Shown here one piece after another: positions 24,762 through 30,956 of a DNA stretch of 64,000 nucleotides (positions are counted from its first letter, which is position 1; every line of letters starts with the position of its first letter). Made by a program: the position numbers and the translations under genes. Below the pieces are notes generated by a model. That model was given only the letters and a program-made list of their open reading frames with translations, made no database searches and had not been told where the DNA came from. Source of the stretch: Trebonia sp963734665 (GTDB lineage: Bacteria > Actinomycetota > Actinomycetes > Streptosporangiales > Streptosporangiaceae); contig CAVTIR010000004.1 of NCBI GenBank assembly GCA_963734665.1, positions 992,001-1,056,000 on the forward strand, read 5' to 3'.

Positions 24762-26426
24762 TCAGGCCGGGGGCAGGGCCTCGCCGGTGAGGTTCACCAC
24801 GGACACCTCGCCCGTGTCGCCTGATGCGAACAGCGGGGCCCTAGCCCACGCGTTCCACTCCACGGTCACCCCGACCGCCTCCGGGCGGTCCCACGTCGCG
24901 GGGCCGCCCCGTGTCACGCCGGCGCCCCGGACGCCGGGCACCACGGTCACCACCGCCAGCTCGCGCAGCACCGACCGCTGCCGGTCCAGCGGCAGCCCCT
25001 CCCATGCCCTGCGCGGGCTGTCAGCGGCCACCACGGCGGCCAGGACGGGACGGCGGGTGACGGTGCCCATGCGGTTCTCCGCCGCCCGCAGGCGGCCTCT
25101 CAGCTCCGCGACCTTGGCCTTGGCCTCGGCCGGGGTGAACACGCCCTCCAGCGCGCCGTTCTGCACCGCCTCAATCTGCCTGCGCAGCTTCGCGGCCTCC
25201 TCGGCGTCCGGCCCGGACGGCAGCTCCTCGCCCAGCAGCAGCCGCACCCGGTCGGCGGCGGGCATCAGCTCCAGCCGGGTCAGCAGCCACTCGGTCACCA
25301 CGTGGTCAACCGCGCCCATGGCGCGGCTCACGTGCGACGCCGGGCACTTGTAGCTGTTTCCTAGGCCCTTCACGATCCGCTCGCCGCACCGGCCGCAGTA
25401 GCCGATGCCGGACAGCAGCGACTTAGTGGGCCTGCCCGCCGCCACCCAGTCGCGGTTAACGTGCCGGGCAGGGTCGTCCAGCAGCGCGGCCACCTGGCGG
25501 TGCAGCCGCTCGGTGAACTCGTGGTGCCCGTGCTCGTTGGTGTAGGCCAGGACCGGCCACACGCCGTCGTGCACCGCGCCGTTGAACATGACGGTGCCGT
25601 AGTTGCGCGTCCGCAGCAGCACGCCGCGCAGCGTCGAGGGACGCCACTGCCCGCCCTGGCCGTCGTTCTTCTTAGCGCCTCGCGGGACCAGCAGCCCCGC
25701 CTCGTTCAGCTCGCGGGCCAGGCCGTGCAGGGTGCGCCCGGCCACCAGCGCCTCGGCGGCGGTAATCACTGCCCTTGCCTCGGCGGCATCAACCACGGGC
25801 CGGACCAGCGCCTCGCGGTGGTGGACGACGGCGCTGCCCGCGCGGCCGGGGTCGGGGACCAGGGTCCAGCCGAACGGGCGGGGGCCGCCGATGTGCAGCC
25901 CGTTCCTCGCGGCCTCGGCCTGCGCGAGGACGGTACGCTCGCCCTTCTCCTCCACCTCCAGGGTGTCGAACTCCATGATGATCATGGCCATGGCCCGGCC
26001 CTGCGCGGTGCTCAGGTCGAGGGACTGGCCCTTAGTCGCCTCAATCCGTATGCCCGCCTTGGACAGCAGCTCGATGCCCTTGACCCGCTCGGCCCGGTTG
26101 CGCCATAGCCGTGAGGTCTGGTAGCAGACCAGGACGGTGAACTCCCCGCGCCCGGCGGCGTCCATGAGCGCGTTGTAGCCGGCGCGCGGCTTGCCCTTGG
26201 TGGCGCTTAGGTCGTTGTCGGCGAACTCACCAGGCTCGCACTGGACCGGCTCGCCGTTCTCCCCGGTGAACGCGGGGCCGTGCCCGGCGGCGGGGGCGTA
26301 GCCGTGCTTGGCGGTGTGCTCGCCGGTGGCCTTGCGCTGGTTGGCGATGCCGTGCATGTCGCCCGCCCGATCGCTCGATATGCGCAGGTAGCGGGCGGAG
26401 ATGTCGGTGCCGGTGCTGTCTGCCAT
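24762..26426 (-). CDS. Large serine recombinase (site-specific integrase)
   Basis: The 554-residue protein has an N-terminal resolvase domain with the catalytic serine in ARYLRISSDR (S17) and conserved arginines around YQTSRLWRNR. A recombinase domain (HIGGPRPFGW) and a zinc ribbon (GIGYCGRCGERIV..YKCPASH) follow, then a coiled-coil and C-terminal region. This is the phiC31/Streptomyces-type integrase layout. The ATG at 26424-26426 abuts the right end repeat, leaving no room for its own promoter inside the element. It probably drove insertion into the amidohydrolase gene. Confidence 0.9.
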   Translation of the reverse strand: MADSTGTDISARYLRISSDRAGDMHGIANQRKATGEHTAKHGYAPAAGHGPAFTGENGEPVQCEPGEFADNDLSATKGKPRAGYNALMDAAGRGEFTVLVCYQTSRLWRNRAERVKGIELLSKAGIRIEATKGQSLDLSTAQGRAMAMIIMEFDTLEVEEKGERTVLAQAEAARNGLHIGGPRPFGWTLVPDPGRAGSAVVHHREALVRPVVDAAEARAVITAAEALVAGRTLHGLARELNEAGLLVPRGAKKNDGQGGQWRPSTLRGVLLRTRNYGTVMFNGAVHDGVWPVLAYTNEHGHHEFTERLHRQVAALLDDPARHVNRDWVAAGRPTKSLLSGIGYCGRCGERIVKGLGNSYKCPASHVSRAMGAVDHVVTEWLLTRLELMPAADRVRLLLGEELPSGPDAEEAAKLRRQIEAVQNGALEGVFTPAEAKAKVAELRGRLRAAENRMGTVTRRPVLAAVVAADSPRRAWEGLPLDRQRSVLRELAVVTVVPGVRGAGVTRGGPATWDRPEAVGVTVEWNAWARAPLFASGDTGEVSVVNLTGEALPPA

Positions 26427-26442
26427 AGGCCCAACTTACACC

Positions 26443-26852
26443 GCCTTGGGTATATGTCGGGGAACGCCGACTTGTTCGTGGTCATGAAGGTGACCCAGGC
26501 CTGCGCCAACGGCCAGGCGCGCCACGAGTTCGCGCTGACCGCGCGGGACGCACTCCGCCTGGCCACGATCGACGGCGCCCGCACCCTGGGCCTGGACGCA
26601 TTCACCGGCTCGCTGAGGGCAGGCAAGCGCGCCGACGTCATCGTCGTCTCGCCCGACTCTCCGAGTCTGGGCGTCCTCACCGACCCCGCCCGCCTCCTCG
26701 TCACCGCCGCCACCCCCCGCGACGTGGACCTAGTGGTCGTAGACGGCCGCATCCTCAAGCGCGACGGCCAGCTCACCGCTGTCGACCCGCAGGAGATAAC
26801 CCGCTCCGCCCACGACTCTCTGGCAGGCGTCCTGTCCCGCGCCTCCGCCTAA
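26443..26852 (+). pseudogene. Amidohydrolase pseudogene, 3' part
   Basis: Open frame from about 26454 giving MSGNADLFVVMKVTQACANG..ARDALRLATIDGARTLGLD..FTGSLRAGKRADVIVV, the C-terminal third of the same amidohydrolase family as 23369-24219 (DALRxATIxGA and GxLxxGKxADxIV motifs). It ends at 26852. It has lost its start and the segment joining it to the 5' part. Confidence 0.85.
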
Positions 26853-26916
26853 CGACAGGACCGCCATCAGCCGATCGCCCCGGCTCTCTCTCCGTAGACC
26901 GCTTTTCAGGCTCGTT

Positions 26917-26945
26917 GGCGCTTTCCGGGTGTGACAGAAAGCGCC
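26917..26945 (+). terminator. Hairpin downstream of the amidohydrolase remnant
   Basis: Arms GGCGCTTTC and GAAAGCGCC, perfect over 9 bp, with an 11-base loop, about 65 bases beyond the stop. Probably the terminator of the original amidohydrolase gene. Confidence 0.55.
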
Positions 26946-27140
26946 GTCGACGCGCTTGAGATAGCGGAGACAGCGACCGGGTATAGCGATTCCGGCACTG
27001 TCAGAATACGGAGAGTGACACTCTAGTCTCGTGTAGCTCAACTGGGGTGGTGGGGCGGTTTGTTGGATTGGCAGGATATTTATCGACATGAGACCGTACG
27101 ATCGGGTCTGATTTTCCGGCCCCTACCTCGATGGAGTTCT

Positions 27141-28124
27141 ATGCGCCGCCTGGCCGCACGGTTGGTGATCGTGGGAATAGCCCTGGCCGTGGGAGGAACG
27201 GCGGCGGGCTGCTCCGCCGCGCCCGGCCTCGCCTATGCCCAGGATGCAGCCCGCCCGGCGACCTCGTCACCCGCGGCCGTCACCGCAATGGTCCCGGCGT
27301 CGGCGCGAGCGAAGACCTCGGCCGGACCATTCCTCGCGGTCGTCGGGGCCCCGAAGGGGGTCAAGGCCAAGGAGGGCATCCTGGTCGACGCCACCACCGG
27401 CCAGGTGCTGTGGTCGGAGGGCGAGAACACGCCGCGGCCGATCGCTTCCATCACCAAAGTGATGACCGCGCTTGTCGTCCTCCAAGCGGGTGGCCTCAAC
27501 CGGGAGATCACCGTGCCCGGTGCCGTGACCGGCTACGTGGCCAAGTACGACGCGAACGCCGCCGGGCTGATCCCCGGCCAGGAGTTCACCGTCGACGAGC
27601 TTCTGCACACGATGCTCATCGTGTCGGCCGCGGACGCCGCCTACACCCTCGCCAACGCCTACGGCCCGGGCCTGCCCGCGTTCATCGCGAAGATGAACGC
27701 GGAAGCGGCCAAGCTTGGCTTGACCAACACGCACTTCACCTCGCCCGACGGCCTCCCGTACCCGACGGAGACCTCAACTTACTCCTCGCCGGCCGACCTC
27801 GTGAGGCTGGGCGAGGCCGCGATGAGCTACCCGGAGTTCCGCTCGATCGTGGACCAGCGCTACTACAACCTGCCCGAGGGAGACGGCCACAGTGCCCTCT
27901 CCATCACGACCTCGGATGCGCTCATCGGCACGTACCCAGGCGCCATCGGCATCAAGGACGGCTTCACGAACGCGGCCGGCCATACTCTCCTCTTCGAGGC
28001 GGTCCGCAACGGCCGGACCCTGATCGGTGACGTCCTGGGCTCCCCGCCGAGCGGTCCAGCCTCCGGTGCCCAGGACGCGGCCAAGCTCCTCAATTGGGGC
28101 TTCTCCCTCAAACAATCCGCCTAA
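27141..28124 (+). CDS. D-alanyl-D-alanine carboxypeptidase (S11 family)
   Basis: Trims the terminal D-Ala of peptidoglycan stem peptides. The 327-residue protein has a signal sequence ending in a lipobox-like GTAAGC. Active-site motifs are S103-I-T-K106, S162-A-A in place of the usual S-x-N, and K272-D-G in place of K-T-G. GATGGAG precedes the ATG at 27141; upstream in-frame ATGs give no signal peptide. The C-terminal beta domain and membrane anchor of some PBP5 types are missing. Replacement of the Asn in motif 2 is unusual and may affect activity. Confidence 0.85.
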   Translation: MRRLAARLVIVGIALAVGGTAAGCSAAPGLAYAQDAARPATSSPAAVTAMVPASARAKTSAGPFLAVVGAPKGVKAKEGILVDATTGQVLWSEGENTPRPIASITKVMTALVVLQAGGLNREITVPGAVTGYVAKYDANAAGLIPGQEFTVDELLHTMLIVSAADAAYTLANAYGPGLPAFIAKMNAEAAKLGLTNTHFTSPDGLPYPTETSTYSSPADLVRLGEAAMSYPEFRSIVDQRYYNLPEGDGHSALSITTSDALIGTYPGAIGIKDGFTNAAGHTLLFEAVRNGRTLIGDVLGSPPSGPASGAQDAAKLLNWGFSLKQSA

Positions 28125-28243
28125 CCTGCATCGGTTGAGAACCGCTGGGGAGGTCTCCCGGCACCCGGCCGCCGACCTCAGCTCAGTCCGGCCCGATGCA
28201 TGTCATCTAAAGGTTTTGCCGTTGCCGTGCGACTTAATTAGCT

Positions 28244-28822
28244 GTGAAGGCAGGCATGGATGACGGCGGTGCGGCCAGGATCCCGCGATGCCAGGTCGCC
28301 GAGCTGACCGATTTCTTCGCGGCTCATGACCGGTGGCTGTTCGGGCATGCGTGCGTTCGCACCCGCGGCGACCGGGAGCTGGCCGCGGACCTGGTCCAGG
28401 ACACGTTCGAGGCGGCGGCGCGGGCATGGGGCATGCTGCGCGAGCACGCCAGCCGCCGGCAGCGGGCCTGGCTGCTCAGCACGCTGGCCCACAAGGACAT
28501 CAGCGATTTCCGGCACCGGGAGGCGTTCCGCCGCAGGCAGCCCGAGATTCACGCGAGGTACCAGCCCATCGCGGCCGATACGGAGGCCGAGGCGCTGAAC
28601 GCCATCGCGCTGGCCAGGGCGCGCGAGATCATTGAGGACATGCCGCCGCGGCAGCGGGAGATCGCGCTGCTGCGCTGGCAGGACCACCTGCGGATCGCCG
28701 AGATCGCCGCGCGGCTCGGCGTGGCGGAGGGCACCGTGCACGCATCGCTGCATAACGCGCGGCGCAAGCTCATCGTGGGCCTGGAACGGTACTACCCGTC
28801 CGGAGAGGGGGACGTGTCATGA
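28244..28822 (+). CDS. ECF-type RNA polymerase sigma factor
   Basis: A 192-residue sigma-70 family protein. Region 2 is visible in FFAAHDRWLFGHACV..GDRELAADLVQDTFEAAARAW and region 4 in DMPPRQREIALLRWQDHLRIAEIAARLGVAEGTVHASLHNARRKL. GTG at 28244 or ATG at 28256 may be the start. The stop overlaps the next gene (ATGA), which encodes a second sigma-like protein. No anti-sigma factor gene is adjacent. Subgroup not identified. Confidence 0.85.
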   Translation: MKAGMDDGGAARIPRCQVAELTDFFAAHDRWLFGHACVRTRGDRELAADLVQDTFEAAARAWGMLREHASRRQRAWLLSTLAHKDISDFRHREAFRRRQPEIHARYQPIAADTEAEALNAIALARAREIIEDMPPRQREIALLRWQDHLRIAEIAARLGVAEGTVHASLHNARRKLIVGLERYYPSGEGDVS

Positions 28823-29529
28823 CTACGCCGGAGCAGCCGGATGACCGCCGCGAGGACTTGTTCATCGCGGATTTCTACCCCAGGCTCGGCGCCTACCTCG
28901 CCCGGCAGCACGCGAACGGCTACGACGCGGTGGCCGGGCGCGCTCGCTTCCTGCTCTGGCTCGCCACCCACCCTGACGAGGGCGCGTTGACCGACTACCT
29001 GGCGAGGGCCATCCGGATCCCGCGGCTCACCGCCGAGGATGAGACCGAACTGGCGACGCGGACCCGGGCCGGGCGCCGCGCCGAGGAGAAGCTCGCCGAA
29101 GGCGGCGACGCGCTGACCGCCGAGGCGCGAGCCGACCTGGAACAGATGGCAGTCGACGGTGACCAGGCCGGTAGCCGTCTTCGCGAGGCCAACGTCTGGC
29201 TGGTCGTCTCGATAGCCGAGCGCTACAGCGGCCGCGGCGTGCCGTTCCCGGACCTGCTCCAGGCAGGCAACCGCGGCCTCACCCGCGCCATACAGCGGTA
29301 CGACCACACTAAGGGCTACCCGTTCACCGCTTTCGCGACCTGGTGGATCCGCCAGGCGATCACCCGGGCCCTGGCCGGCCCGCCCCGTGCCAGCCAGACC
29401 CCAGAGCCTGGTTCCTGGGCCACGGACACCGACCGGCTCACCCAGACGGAGCAGCGGATGCTCCAGGCCCTGGGCCGCGAGCCCACTGCAGAGGAACTAG
29501 CCGCCGAACTCGACCCATCCTCCCCGTGA
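28819..29529 (+). CDS. Sigma-70 protein with region 1.2-3 only, lacking region 4
   Basis: The 236-residue protein contains a group 1/2-like core: ANVWLVVSIAERYSGRGVPF, DLLQAGNRGLTRAIQRYDHT, KGYPFTAFATWWIRQAITRA (regions 2.1-2.4) and the start of region 3 (TQTEQRMLQALGREPTAEEL). It stops at ELDPSSP, just where region 3 would continue, so the -35-binding region 4 is absent. The N-terminal 70 residues are not sigma-like. Co-translated with the ECF gene. Either a 3'-truncated sigma gene or a deliberate two-protein arrangement. Confidence 0.8.
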   Translation: MTTPEQPDDRREDLFIADFYPRLGAYLARQHANGYDAVAGRARFLLWLATHPDEGALTDYLARAIRIPRLTAEDETELATRTRAGRRAEEKLAEGGDALTAEARADLEQMAVDGDQAGSRLREANVWLVVSIAERYSGRGVPFPDLLQAGNRGLTRAIQRYDHTKGYPFTAFATWWIRQAITRALAGPPRASQTPEPGSWATDTDRLTQTEQRMLQALGREPTAEELAAELDPSSP

Positions 29530-29555
29530 CCTCCGCTCAAGGTACCCAGCGACTC

Positions 29556-29580
29556 TGATCGGTGACGTCCTGGGCTCCCG
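29556..29580 (+). repeat. 25-base copy of the DD-carboxypeptidase gene end
   Basis: Identical to 28020-28044 within the carboxypeptidase gene (coding for LIGDVLGS), with weaker similarity continuing about 25 bases. It lies 27 bases past the truncated sigma gene and suggests a past duplication or recombination spanning the sigma genes. Confidence 0.6.
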
Positions 29581-29810
29581 CCGCAGCCCGGCCTCCTGCG
29601 CCGCCGGCGGTGACCTTGCTGGTGGTGCGGCTAGTCCTTGCCCTTGGCGTTGTCCCGGGCTGGGTGGCTCTCCCGGTTGACCGGGGGCCCTTGCTTGCGG
29701 GGGGTTCGTCTGGTTGGGGGGCGCGGTCTGCGTCACGAGCGGGCCTGCGGGCCGGCTGCCCGCACCGGCACGGCGGCGGGTACCGCCGGCCTGCCCGCGC
29801 GTGCCGGGCG

Positions 29811-30392
29811 CGGCCCGCACCACGGGCGGGCCTCCGGCCGCGATGCCGCGCCGGCGGGCAGGCCTCAGCCGTTTCCTCGAGCCAGACGGTCACCTCAGCG
29901 GTCCTTCTTCGGTCTTTGTCCGCAACGGCAGCCACCGCACGGGGCGCGTCCGTGTCCGTGACCACCCGCAGCCGGCCGCGGACGGATGCGGCCGACCCGG
30001 CTACCCGCACCGTCTCGCCAGCCCCGGCGCCTTCCGGGCGCAGACCCCGCCCGGGTGCGCCTTGCAAAACCGCACGCGTGCAGGGCCGGGGTCCGGATTA
30101 CGGCGGCCGGGGCCGGGAGAACAGGGCTTGCGGGCGGGCCTGCGGTAAGGACCGGTCAGGCTCCGCGCGCGGAGTTCCGAGCGGGTGCGCCACGGTGCGG
30201 GTAGCCAGGTCTACCGCATCCACGGGGGTGAACGTGCCGCTGGTCACGGACACGGACGCACCCCGTTCGGTGGCGCGGGCGGTAGAGGAAAACCGGACAG
30301 TACGGCTGAGACCCGCGTCGGGCTCGCGGAAGCGGCTGAGCCCTGCCGCCGGCGCGGCATCGCGGCTGGTGGCCCGCCGGTGGTGCGGGCCG
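29811..30392. repeat. About 200-bp imperfect inverted repeat
   Basis: The arm 29811-30012 matches the reverse complement of 30192-30392 with roughly 70 percent identity by eye. Identical stretches include GGTGCGTCCGTGTCC-like and GGCTACCCGCACCGT segments. Both arms can be read as a peptide containing VTDTDAPR followed by VA, leftward in the first arm and rightward in the second, so a duplicated gene fragment is possible. The spacer is 179 bases. Confidence 0.65.
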
Positions 30393-30609
30393 CACCGGGA
30401 AAGGGGCACCGTGACTCCGCCTGTATCCCCTTGCAGGTGCCCGTCTTGGCGCGCACCGGAACGCCTTGACAGCAACGCAAGCCAGCTAACTTAGCGGCCT
30501 TGCCCCTAACCGGCGGCACCAGCTCCCGCGAGCGCCTGGCCGCCCGCACGCTGACTACGCGATAGCGCGATCAGCGATCCAAGATCTTTTGTCCACAAGC
30601 CTAACTGCC

Positions 30610-30626
30610 GATAACAGCAAGAAGTG
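30610..30626 (+). repeat. Solo GATAAC-family head
   Basis: GATAACAGCAAGAAGTG, one base from the family sequence, in the non-coding stretch before sepH. A degenerate GATGGGTGGA follows 25 bases later, recalling the conserved hairpin arm of full units. Confidence 0.6.
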
Positions 30627-30956
30627 TCATGTTTCGCCATTGATGGGTGGACGCTGGCGACCCTGATTTCCGCTTAGGGCCAGTACTGACGAGTAGCTGT
30701 AGTGATTTGCCCCATTTGCGATGCGGAAGTGGCCCTATGTCGCCTGGGGTGGGTCAGCCCAAGGTCATAGCGGTCTGTCGTCAGGCAGCGGCTGGTCATC
30801 GGTCGGCGCGCTGAACCCGGCGCATGTCACCGAAGGCGCGCAGCGGGTCGCTCTCGAAGATGATCTGCCCGGACGGGCCTTGCTCTCCCTGCGCCGCGTG
30901 ACGGTTACCTGGGGTTAGCGCAACTCGGGCTGGCGGAAATCGCGGGAGATGGCGGA

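Larger units (their letters stand above)
24204..26442. mobile_element. Compact serine-recombinase integrative element in the amidohydrolase gene
   Basis: The segment separating the two amidohydrolase parts encodes a large serine recombinase and two small proteins, all leftward. Its ends carry inverted repeats: GGTGTAAGT..GGCCTA at 24220-24239 and TAGGCC..ACTTACACC at 26426-26442, as expected for the P arms of attL and attR. A short direct match (ACTTAC at 24205-24210 and 26434-26439) marks a possible crossover region. No replication, transfer or excisionase gene is seen. Exact ends are uncertain by some 20 bases. Confidence 0.75.
29530..30956. other. 1.4-kb region without a convincing gene
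   Basis: Reading frames exist on both strands but show no family motif, are Arg/Pro/Ala-rich as expected for random high-GC DNA, and cross a long inverted repeat. The region contains a 25-base copy of the DD-carboxypeptidase gene end, a 200-bp inverted repeat and a GATAAC-family head. It looks like decayed DNA, possibly including the lost end of the sigma gene. Confidence 0.6.

Noticed and set aside
27025..27060. tRNA-like string TAGCTCAACTGG
   Set aside because: It resembles a D-arm, but no acceptor stem, anticodon arm or T-arm can be assembled around it.
29562..30494. 310-codon open frame on the plus strand
   Set aside because: Low-complexity Arg/Pro/Ala composition, no motifs, and it crosses both arms of the inverted repeat in inconsistent frames.
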